Below, in pieces: positions 35,371-42,729 of a DNA stretch of 64,000 bases (position 1 is its first letter; every line of letters starts with the position of its first letter). The stretch is from Janibacter sp. HTCC2649. Lineage in GTDB: Bacteria > Actinomycetota > Actinomycetes > Actinomycetales > Dermatophilaceae. Both the position numbers and the translations under genes were made by a program. The stretch is from NCBI RefSeq assembly GCF_000152705.1, contig NZ_CH672413.1, forward strand, positions 1,339,978 to 1,403,977, written 5' to 3'. The notes below the pieces were generated by a model that had not been told where the DNA came from, did not search any database, and worked only from the letters and a program-made list of their open reading frames with translations.

Positions 35371-35533
35371 TCACCTCTCTCGGCCGGGTTCAGAACGTCC
35401 GGTATGCCGTCGGGTTGCATGCCGCTGAGACCCGTCTCGTCACTGCCGCGGACCTGGCCGAGGTCAACGCAAAGGCGAGCGCACGGCATACGTCGAGGTA
35501 GTGAATTGCGCTGTGCCACAGCGTAATTGAGCG
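35371..35533 (+). repeat. Direct repeat, right copy, flanking the toxin cassette
   Basis: Copy of 32917-33086 at the other end of the minus-strand cassette. It holds the truncated FHA 3' end and the first bases of its downstream region, ending TTGAGC. The 153 bases from the cassette's WXG100-like ATG (35217) to this repeat contain that gene's promoter and nothing else recognised. Confidence 0.85.
35382..35501 (+). pseudogene. Duplicated 3' fragment of the FHA gene
   Basis: This encodes GRVQNVRYAVGLHAAETRLV, then TAADLAEVNAKASARHTSR, then TAG. It matches the FHA protein C-terminus with only a few changes, but no start or upstream coding part is present. It marks the ancestral junction between the FHA gene and the WXG100 operon. 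The remaining bases up to 35650 hold the operon leader, with AGGAGAGGGCA before the next ATG. Confidence 0.88.
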
Positions 35534-35650
35534 ATACGAGCGTATTGCAGCCTGAACTAGGTGGAAGTTTCCACCCCTCTGGGCACAGACAGCGACACCT
35601 TTCGCTGCCTACCTTCTCCATCAACACCACTTGGGGTGAAGGAGAGGGCA

Positions 35651-35929
35651 ATGAACTACGACCGCAGCAAGTTCTACGGGATGGACCCGGACGAGGCCGA
35701 GCACGGTTCGCGCCGGATGAACGAGGGGGCCGAGCAGGTGCGCGGCATCGTCGGCCAGGTGTCGGCATTGCTCGACTCCGTCGTCTGGCAGGGCGCTGAC
35801 TCCCAGCGCTTCATGGGCGACTGGGACGGCAGCCTGCGACCCGAGCTCAACCGGGCCATGGACAACCTCCAGGGCAACGCCGACGAGCTCGCCCGTCGCG
35901 CCCAGATGCAGCGCCAGGCGAGTTCCTGA
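35651..35929 (+). CDS. WXG100 family protein (first)
   Basis: 92 residues, with GGAGAGGG six bases before the ATG. It has the helix-turn-helix hairpin of ESAT-6-like proteins: GAEQVRGIVGQVSALLDSV, then WQG as the WxG turn, then MDNLQGNADELARRAQMQRQ. WXG100 proteins are exported by type VII systems as dimers and bind the ATPase's third domain. The stop overlaps the next start (TGATG), so the two are coupled. Confidence 0.92.
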   Translation: MNYDRSKFYGMDPDEAEHGSRRMNEGAEQVRGIVGQVSALLDSVVWQGADSQRFMGDWDGSLRPELNRAMDNLQGNADELARRAQMQRQASS

Positions 35930-37392
35930 TGTCCGGCTTCCAAGGTGCAGATGTCGACGGGCTCGACACCACCGCCAGCCGGATGCTCCAGGCCGCGCAG
36001 GCCTGCACGACCATCGCCACGGCTCTCGCGGCTCTCGCCACGGCCCTCGAGGCGATGTCGTGGACCGGCTTCGCCGCAGCGTTCGCGGCCTACCTTCGCG
36101 GGGTCGTCATCCCCTGGGTGAAGGCGACCGGTGCGGCGCTGCAGGCCTTCGGCAAGCTGCTCGAGCTCACGAGCAGCGACCAGAAGGCCACCAGTGGCGA
36201 CACCCCCGTCATCACGACCGGCAGCGGTGGCTACACCTCCCCGCAGATGCCCCAGGTGTCGTGTGGCGACGGACCGCAGGTCGCCAGCATCACCATCAAC
36301 ATCACCAACGGTCAGATGGGCCAGGGCTCCGGTGTGCAGGTCGACCGGCCGGCCCTGCCTGGCTCCATCCCGGGCTCGGTCGTCAACCCCGGCGGCGGCT
36401 CGTCGGGCAGTGGCGCAGGCGCACCCGTTCCCAGCGCTCCGACACCGACCCCGATCCCGACCGGGTCAGGGTCGTCGGGCCAAGGATCGGGCTCGGTGGT
36501 CGGCCCCGGCACCATCGGCGGGTCAGCCATTCCGAGCGGCAGCGTCGGCGCTGCCTCGGGTGGTTCGGCTCCGGTCTCCGGCGCCGGGTCGACGGGGGGC
36601 GGCGGAGCCAGCGGAGGCTGGAGCGGAAACCTCGGGGTGTCGAGCCGACCGGACGGTGGCATCGACGTCGAGGGCAGCTTCCGCGGCACCATCGGCGGCG
36701 ACCCTGCGTCGACCAGCACGCCAGTCGTCCCCGGCCAGGGCCACAGCTCCATCGACAGCGGCGTCACGACGGGCAAGACCCCCGGCGGAGCGCCGGGCGG
36801 GCTCAACGCCGGCCTGCTCGCGGCGCCCCTCGGCCTTGCCGGGTTGGGCGCAGCGCTCCTGGGCGCCAAGGGTGCCGGGGCCAGCGGAGCCACCGAACCG
36901 ACCGGCGCGGGGACGAGCCCCGCGGCTGGCGGAACGTCCACTCCCGCGGGCACATCCCCCGCACCCACCCCGGCCCCAGCGACCGGTAGCGGCAGCCTCG
37001 ACGACGAGTCGGGGTGGCGCGTGCTCGCCACCGCCGGCGCTGACGGGCAGCTCGCCCTCTCGCTCGTCGCGGACACCGACCAGGTGCCGTCGGCGCTCGA
37101 CCTCGGCGGCGCGGCGGGACAGACCCCCAAGATCCTCGGCTGGCTCGACGGTGACGGCGACTACGGGTTCGTGGCCGACGACCTCGTCTTCACGACGCCC
37201 GCCGGTGAGGTCACGATCGACCACCTCACGCTCGAGGGCAGCCTCGCCGACGAACCGACCAGCGCAGCCGCTGTCCGTGGCTGGTGGGCGACCGCGCTCG
37301 CCGAGGGCACCGCCAGCACGACACCCGCACCAGTGCCCCTGCCCGCACCTGCGCTCACGCCTGCACTCGCCACCACTGCCAAGGAGTCCTGA
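35929..37392 (+). CDS. WXG-domain protein with long Gly/Ser/Pro linker and C-terminal domain
   Basis: 487 residues. Residues 1-100 are helical with WTG (EAMSWTGFAAAFAAYLRGV), a WXG100-like module. Residues about 115-355 are low complexity: Gly, Ser, Thr and Pro runs such as NPGGGSSGSGAGAPVPSAP, interrupted by a short hydrophobic stretch (GLLAAPLGLAGLGAALLGAK). Residues 355-470 form a folded domain with WRVLATAGADGQLALSLVAD and ILGWLDGDGDYGFVADDLVF. It is probably a secreted structural component or substrate of the system. Unknown otherwise. Confidence 0.75.
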   Translation: MSGFQGADVDGLDTTASRMLQAAQACTTIATALAALATALEAMSWTGFAAAFAAYLRGVVIPWVKATGAALQAFGKLLELTSSDQKATSGDTPVITTGSGGYTSPQMPQVSCGDGPQVASITINITNGQMGQGSGVQVDRPALPGSIPGSVVNPGGGSSGSGAGAPVPSAPTPTPIPTGSGSSGQGSGSVVGPGTIGGSAIPSGSVGAASGGSAPVSGAGSTGGGGASGGWSGNLGVSSRPDGGIDVEGSFRGTIGGDPASTSTPVVPGQGHSSIDSGVTTGKTPGGAPGGLNAGLLAAPLGLAGLGAALLGAKGAGASGATEPTGAGTSPAAGGTSTPAGTSPAPTPAPATGSGSLDDESGWRVLATAGADGQLALSLVADTDQVPSALDLGGAAGQTPKILGWLDGDGDYGFVADDLVFTTPAGEVTIDHLTLEGSLADEPTSAAAVRGWWATALAEGTASTTPAPVPLPAPALTPALATTAKES

Positions 37393-37856
37393 TGACTGTC
37401 ACCGCCGCCTACCCGAGCATGCTCCTGCCGGCTCCCCCGCCCTTCACGATCGACGTGCCCGAAGGCTTCATCGCGCACGCGGCACCGCGGGCCCTTGCGA
37501 TGCTGCGCCGGGCGGACGCTCAGGACGCGTCCACCCACCACGTCACGGTGAGCTCGGACCTCGTCCAGGCCGGAGCCACTCCTCGCGACCTGCTCGACAC
37601 CCTGCTCGGTCGTCACGACGATGCGACCACTGTCGAGGAGCCGCACTTGGTGAACGGCATCGCCAGCAGCGTCATCGCGAGAACCGTTGCGGGACAACCG
37701 GTTCAGCAGAGCGTGAACGTTCACGTCATGCCCACCCGGTATGCCGGCGACGTCACCACCGCGCTGACCGTCGTGGCCACGTGGCCGCAGGACGACACCG
37801 AAGCGGGCGCCAGCGTCCGCGCCATCCAGGACTCGTTCAGCGTCACCGGCGTCTGA
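37392..37856 (+). CDS. Unknown small protein of the WXG100 locus
   Basis: 154 residues, overlapping the previous stop by one base. No signal peptide. It begins with PSMLLPAPPPFTIDVPEGF and ends with ALTVVATWPQDDTEAGASVR and IQDSFSV; the overall plan (a strand after a VPEGF motif and a final domain with an amphipathic helix before the last strand) recalls the PsbP/LpqN-like fold. That is a tentative guess. The location between two WXG proteins suggests a chaperone or adaptor in secretion. Confidence 0.7.
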   Translation: MTVTAAYPSMLLPAPPPFTIDVPEGFIAHAAPRALAMLRRADAQDASTHHVTVSSDLVQAGATPRDLLDTLLGRHDDATTVEEPHLVNGIASSVIARTVAGQPVQQSVNVHVMPTRYAGDVTTALTVVATWPQDDTEAGASVRAIQDSFSVTGV

Positions 37857-37869
37857 ACGCGCACCACCG

Positions 37870-37942
37870 AGATTCACCACCCAGCACCACCACTTCCAGC
37901 ACCACTCACATCCAGCACCACCCACACGAAAGAGAGAACACC
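37870..37942 (+). promoter_or_regulatory. C/A-rich leader with three CCAGCACCAC repeats before the second WXG100 gene
   Basis: CCAGCACCAC occurs at 37881, 37896 and 37912 (period about 15-16 bases) in a stretch almost free of G and therefore unstructured as RNA. It ends in a GAAAGAGAGAA Shine-Dalgarno-like tract. It may be a ribosome-loading leader allowing high expression of the WXG100 protein. Confidence 0.4.
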
Positions 37943-38212
37943 ATGTCCGCAAACATCCAGGGAATGGACACCGAGGCCGCTTTCAACCTCGTGCGCCTCA
38001 TGACGAACGACGCCGACCAGATCGACACCCTCTCGCGCGGCCTCACCGTCACCCTGCAGAACACCACGTGGTTCGGCAACGACGCCAACACCTTCCGTGG
38101 CGACTGGGACGGCCAGTACGTGCCGACCCTGCAGCAGATCACCAACGCGCTGCGGGAGAACGCCACGACGCTGCAGCGTCAGGCCGAGGACCAGGTCGCG
38201 GCCTCCAGCTGA
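37943..38212 (+). CDS. WXG100 family protein (second)
   Basis: 89 residues with AGAGAGAA nine bases before the ATG. The first helix runs through RLMTNDADQIDTLSRGLTVT, the turn is WFG (NTTWFGNDA), and the second helix runs through LQQITNALRENATTLQRQAE. It is likely a secreted partner or structural component of the type VII-like machine, possibly the major exported species since it has its own leader and is followed by a strong hairpin. The protein lacks the C-terminal YxxxD/E export signal as far as I can see. Confidence 0.9.
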   Translation: MSANIQGMDTEAAFNLVRLMTNDADQIDTLSRGLTVTLQNTTWFGNDANTFRGDWDGQYVPTLQQITNALRENATTLQRQAEDQVAASS

Positions 38213-38219
38213 CCCCCTC

Positions 38220-38252
38220 GGCGGGCGGCAGGGAACTCCCCTGCCGCCCGCC
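38220..38252 (+). terminator. Strong stem-loop between WXG100 and the secretion ATPase
   Basis: A perfect 14-bp GC stem (GGCGGGCGGCAGGG / CCCTGCCGCCCGCC) has a five-base loop and starts eight bases after the WXG100 stop, with no U-tract. It could partially terminate, or protect the upstream mRNA 3' end, so that WXG100 protein exceeds ATPase. Confidence 0.7.
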
Positions 38253-38309
38253 CCTGCGTCCCGAGACAGCACTCCTGAAGCACCATCGATCCCTCCGAGG
38301 AGACAGCAA

Positions 38310-41300
38310 ATGTGGCGACTGAGCATCGTGCCGGCACCGGACAGCGGCTACGCCCCGTGCGACGTGGTCATCCACGCCGGACCGGAAGCCACCGTCGCCG
38401 ATCTGGCGCGGGCCCTCGGACGCCACCTCGGCCACGACCGGCTCAGCACACCGCTGCTCGCGCCCACCACCGACGACCGACCGTGGCCTGCAAGCGCCGC
38501 ACTCACCTCCTGCGGGTTGCGCCACGGCGCCGTCGTCCCCGTCGCCACCGTCGGCAAGGACTGGCTCGACCGACCGTCGCTGCGCCGGACGCCCACCGCC
38601 ACCGCCCGGGTCGTCGCCGGGCCCGACGCCGGGCTCGAGGTGGCCGTCGAGGGCCAGTCCTTCACCGTCGGTCGATCCGCGTCGAGCACGGTCAGGCTGA
38701 CCGACCCCCTCGTCTCCCGCGAGCACGCACGCGTCGTGCTCGACCCCCTGCCCGTCGTCACGGACGAGGGCTCAGCCCACGGGACGGCCGTCGGCGGGCG
38801 ACCCGTCCGCCGCGCCGAGACCGCGCAGTGGGGCGAGCCGATCACGGTGGGAGACACCACGATCGTCCTCGACCGCGGAGAAGGCACCGGGGCCGCCGAA
38901 GTCTCCGTCGTCCGCCCGCCCCGCCTCGGCGACCACGTCGAGGAAGCGGAAGTGGACCTTCCCACGCCTCCGCAGACTCCACGGCCCCGGCAGATGCCGT
39001 GGACCATGGTGCTCATGCCGGTCGTCCTCGGCGCAGCAATGTTCGCGACCACCCGGAGCCGCTTCGCCCTGATGTACATCGCGGTGTGGCCGGTGATGAT
39101 GCTCTCCACCCACGTCATGCAGAGCCGCCAGCAGAAGAAGGAGCACGCGGCCGAGGTCGCTGCCTGGCGCGAAGAGGTCGCGGACGTGATGTCCGGGCTC
39201 GACGAGTCCGCCGCCAGCCAGCGCCAGCAGCTCTCGCTCGACGAGCCGCGACCCGACGAGCTGCGTGGCCTCGTCGTCGCCGGCGACCAGCGCCTCTGGC
39301 AGCGCCAGCGCCGCCACGATGACCACCTGTCGATCGCCACCGGCCTCGGCCCGGTTCCCGCCCTGCGGAAGGCCAAACCCACCACAAGCGGTGACCGCGT
39401 CCTGCGCCAGGAGGTCAACACCGCCGCCACCGAGCGAGGCCTCCTTCTCGACCTCCCCGTCCGCATCCCCCTCGCGGAGCACGCCTGCGTCGCCGTGGTT
39501 GCGGCCGACTCGCAGGTCCGTCACGCCGCCCTGCGCGCCCTGCTCACCCGGCTCGCCGTCACCCACTCCCCCGCCGACGTCGCCATCGCAGCCGTCCTGT
39601 CCCCGGCCAACCGCCACGTCGAGACCTGGCTGCGCTGGCTGCCCCACACCGGTCGACGCATCGACGGCCTGCCGCCGGTGGCCATCGGCGCCGGCGAAGG
39701 CGTCACCCTGCTCCAACAGGCCGTGGTCGACACGTCGTTCGCCGGCGACCTCGTCATCGTCATCGACGAGGAGTCAGGCGTCCCTGTGCGCACCGTGGAG
39801 TCCCTCGTCGCCCAAGTGCAGGCGAACGCCGACGACGGAACGGGCGGGGCGGCATACGGCAAAACTCCCCGACCACGCATCCACGTCCTGTGGATCGGAA
39901 GCAGTGCTCGCCTGGCACCCCCGTCGAGCGGAATCGTCGTGACCCTCGATGACGACGCGTCGGTCTCGTTGAGTGATCGTGGAGGCAGCACGCCCCTCAC
40001 CGCAGTTGACGGGCTAGACCTCGCCACAACGTGGCACATCGCCCGCAGCCTCAATGCCTGCCGCGACGACGCGGCCCTCGTGCCACCGGAATTCGCGATC
40101 CCCGAGCTGGTGCGACTCACCGACCTCGGCGGCGACCTGCGCGACCCCGGCGACGTCGAGGGTGTGCTCGCGAGGTGGGTCGCCGGCCGTGGCCTGCGCG
40201 CCCAACTGGGCGCCGGTGCCGATGGTGTGGTGACGATCGACCTGCGCGAGGACGGCCCGCACGGACTCGTGGCCGGCACCACCGGCTCGGGCAAGAGTGA
40301 GCTGTTGCAGAGCCTCATCTGCTCGCTCGCGATCAACAACCCACCGAGCCGGATCACCTTCCTGCTCGTGGACTACAAGGGTGGCGCGGCCTTTCGCGAG
40401 TGTGCCGACCTGCCGCACAGCGTCGGCTACATCACCGACCTCACGCCGGCCCTCGTGCAACGCGCGCTCGTCTCGCTGCACGCCGAGCTCACGACGCGCG
40501 AGCACCTGCTCGAGCGGTACGGCGCCAAGGACCTCGTCGCTCTCGAGCGCAGCCACCCCGACGTCGCGCCGCCCGCCATGTTGATCTGCATCGACGAGTT
40601 CGCGGCCCTCACGACGGAGGTGCCCGAGTTCGTCGACGGCATGGTGAGCATCGCCCAACGCGGCCGGTCGCTCGGGATGCACATGATCCTGGCGACGCAG
40701 CGCCCCGCGGGTGTGGTCACGCCCCAGATCAAGGCCAACACCGACCTCCGCATCGCCCTGCGCATCGCGTCCGACGACGACTCGCACGACGTCATCGACG
40801 CCCCGGACGCCGCGCGCCTGTCGCGTCGCACGCCCGGACGCGCGTGGGTCAAGCGCACCGGGCACGGCACGACCGAGCTGGTGCAGGTGGCCTTCGCCGG
40901 GGCCCGCGAGCGGCTGCGCGCTGCGCAGGAGCCGGTGCAGGTCGAGGCCTTCACCGCTGCCTCGACAACGGCGACCGAGGCACCCCTGGGCACCACGAGT
41001 GAGGCGACCGATCTCCACCCGCGCTCGGACCTCGACCGTCTCGTCACGACGATCGGCGACGCCTTCGCCCGCAGCGGCGTGCCTGCCCCACGCAAGCCGT
41101 GGCTGCCGGCGCTCACGGCCGACGTGCAGCTCGACGCCACGGCCGGCGTGAGCCTCACGACCGTCGACGGCATCGTCGGGGTGGAGCCGCACGACGGATC
41201 CGTCGTCGTGGGGCTGGTGGACCGGCCCTCCGACCAGACCCAGCTGCCGCTCGTCGTCGACTACGCCAAGGACGGGCACCTGCTGATCTTCGGTTCGTCG

Positions 41301-42728
41301 GGGTCGGGCAAGACGGAGGCACTGCGCACGATCGCCGTGAGCGCCACGGCCGGCACCCCCACGGACTCGGCGCCGCCCTACGTCTATGCGCTCGACTGCG
41401 GCGGCGGCGGACTCTCCGTCCTCACGGGCCTGCCGAGCGTGGGTTCGGTCGTCCAGGAGCAGAACCTCGACCGGTGCCTGCGGATGATCCGGATGGTGCA
41501 CCGCACCGTTGCGGACCGCAACGCGACGTTGGCTGCCCATGGTGCCGCCGACATCGCCGGCCTCGCCACCATGGGTGTGGCCCTGCCCCGAGTGCACCTG
41601 CTCATCGACAACCTGCCAGCCCTCGTCGACGCCATCGAGCGTGGCGGTGCCGCGCGACGCGGACACGTCGACCAGCTCGTCCAGGTGCTGCAGGAAGGTC
41701 GTCGTTGTGGCGTGCACGTGTCCGCCACGACGCCTCAGCGGATCGGACTGCCGGCCGCGATGATGGCCTGCTTCGCCCAGCGGTTGGTGCTGCGGATGAC
41801 CGTCGACGACGACTACACGATGTTGGGCGCGCCCGTCGGAGTCGTGGACCGCGACAGCGATCCCGGACGCGGCCTGCACGGCGGCCACGAGGTCCAGCTC
41901 GCGACGCTGGGTGGCGCCGGGACCCCCGTTCAGGGCGAACGTCTCGCCCTCGTGGCCGACGCAATTCAGAGCCGGTATGCCGCCCGCCCAGCTGTGGAGG
42001 TGGCCGCCATGCCGACTCGGTTGCCCATGGACGTGCTCCCGCAGGCCCAGGGATCGCGTGTCTGCCTGGCCGTCGACGCCGACGTCGTCGGTGGTGTGTG
42101 GCTCGACCTGCGAGACGGACCACTCACCGTGTTCGGGCGCACCCGGAGCGGCCGCACGAGCTTCCTGCGCGCCGTCGCGGGCCTGGCGCGGTCCTCGGAA
42201 CAGCCACCCGCACGCGTCGTGCTCATCGGCCCCCGGGCCGGCGAATGGGCAGGTGACGAGGCGTTTGACCACGTGGCTAGCGACCCGGACGAGGTCGTGA
42301 GAGAGCTCGAGGCCATCGCGGGTGAGTCACGTGGGCCGGGCAAGTGGACCCTCCTCCTGATCGATGACGCCCACGAGTGGGAGCGCGGTGCCGAACAGGG
42401 AGGAAACTTCCGGGAGCTCTGTGAGCAGATCACCACTAGCATCGCGAGTGCACAGGATCGCTCCATCGCCGTGGTCCTCGCCGGTGATCCCGACGAGGCA
42501 CGACAGCGTCAGCACCTTGCGGGGCCGGTCAAGGCCGCCCGCCTGGGCCGACGGGTGATGTTGCTGGCCCCCGACCTCGCGGACGGGACGCTGGCAGGCG
42601 CGATGGTGCCGGGGGCCACGCTCGAACCGACCTCCGGAATCGGACGCGGCGTCCTGTGCACGGCAGGAACGGTGCAGGTGGTCCAGGTGGCCACCGCGCC
42701 GGAGTCAGATGCATTGATGGGGAGCTGA
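38310..42728 (+). CDS. EssC/EccC-type FHA-FtsK/SpoIIIE secretion ATPase
   Basis: 1472 residues, ATG with GAGGAG upstream. Residues 1-90 are a ubiquitin-like/YukD-type segment. Residues 100-190 are an FHA domain (VGRSASSTVRLTDPLVSREH). Two transmembrane helices lie at about 230-275. Three ATPase domains follow: D1 with GTTGSGKS (K662) and ICIDEF; D2 with GSSGSGKT (K1001); D3 with GRTRSGRT, where the Walker lysine is Arg1282. One-chain organisation with an N-terminal FHA resembles EssC of Firmicutes rather than split EccCa/EccCb. It is the motor that recruits and exports WXG100 proteins. Confidence 0.92.
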   Translation: MWRLSIVPAPDSGYAPCDVVIHAGPEATVADLARALGRHLGHDRLSTPLLAPTTDDRPWPASAALTSCGLRHGAVVPVATVGKDWLDRPSLRRTPTATARVVAGPDAGLEVAVEGQSFTVGRSASSTVRLTDPLVSREHARVVLDPLPVVTDEGSAHGTAVGGRPVRRAETAQWGEPITVGDTTIVLDRGEGTGAAEVSVVRPPRLGDHVEEAEVDLPTPPQTPRPRQMPWTMVLMPVVLGAAMFATTRSRFALMYIAVWPVMMLSTHVMQSRQQKKEHAAEVAAWREEVADVMSGLDESAASQRQQLSLDEPRPDELRGLVVAGDQRLWQRQRRHDDHLSIATGLGPVPALRKAKPTTSGDRVLRQEVNTAATERGLLLDLPVRIPLAEHACVAVVAADSQVRHAALRALLTRLAVTHSPADVAIAAVLSPANRHVETWLRWLPHTGRRIDGLPPVAIGAGEGVTLLQQAVVDTSFAGDLVIVIDEESGVPVRTVESLVAQVQANADDGTGGAAYGKTPRPRIHVLWIGSSARLAPPSSGIVVTLDDDASVSLSDRGGSTPLTAVDGLDLATTWHIARSLNACRDDAALVPPEFAIPELVRLTDLGGDLRDPGDVEGVLARWVAGRGLRAQLGAGADGVVTIDLREDGPHGLVAGTTGSGKSELLQSLICSLAINNPPSRITFLLVDYKGGAAFRECADLPHSVGYITDLTPALVQRALVSLHAELTTREHLLERYGAKDLVALERSHPDVAPPAMLICIDEFAALTTEVPEFVDGMVSIAQRGRSLGMHMILATQRPAGVVTPQIKANTDLRIALRIASDDDSHDVIDAPDAARLSRRTPGRAWVKRTGHGTTELVQVAFAGARERLRAAQEPVQVEAFTAASTTATEAPLGTTSEATDLHPRSDLDRLVTTIGDAFARSGVPAPRKPWLPALTADVQLDATAGVSLTTVDGIVGVEPHDGSVVVGLVDRPSDQTQLPLVVDYAKDGHLLIFGSSGSGKTEALRTIAVSATAGTPTDSAPPYVYALDCGGGGLSVLTGLPSVGSVVQEQNLDRCLRMIRMVHRTVADRNATLAAHGAADIAGLATMGVALPRVHLLIDNLPALVDAIERGGAARRGHVDQLVQVLQEGRRCGVHVSATTPQRIGLPAAMMACFAQRLVLRMTVDDDYTMLGAPVGVVDRDSDPGRGLHGGHEVQLATLGGAGTPVQGERLALVADAIQSRYAARPAVEVAAMPTRLPMDVLPQAQGSRVCLAVDADVVGGVWLDLRDGPLTVFGRTRSGRTSFLRAVAGLARSSEQPPARVVLIGPRAGEWAGDEAFDHVASDPDEVVRELEAIAGESRGPGKWTLLLIDDAHEWERGAEQGGNFRELCEQITTSIASAQDRSIAVVLAGDPDEARQRQHLAGPVKAARLGRRVMLLAPDLADGTLAGAMVPGATLEPTSGIGRGVLCTAGTVQVVQVATAPESDALMGS

Positions 42729-42729
42729 A

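Noticed and set aside
32917-35533. Insertion sequence or prophage as carrier of the toxin cassette
   Set aside because: No transposase, integrase or terminal inverted repeats are present; the flanking direct repeats are copies of host coding sequence, pointing to recombination.
40014-42272. 752-codon minus-strand frame opposite the secretion ATPase
   Set aside because: No recognisable domain; the plus-strand ATPase motifs are complete throughout this interval.
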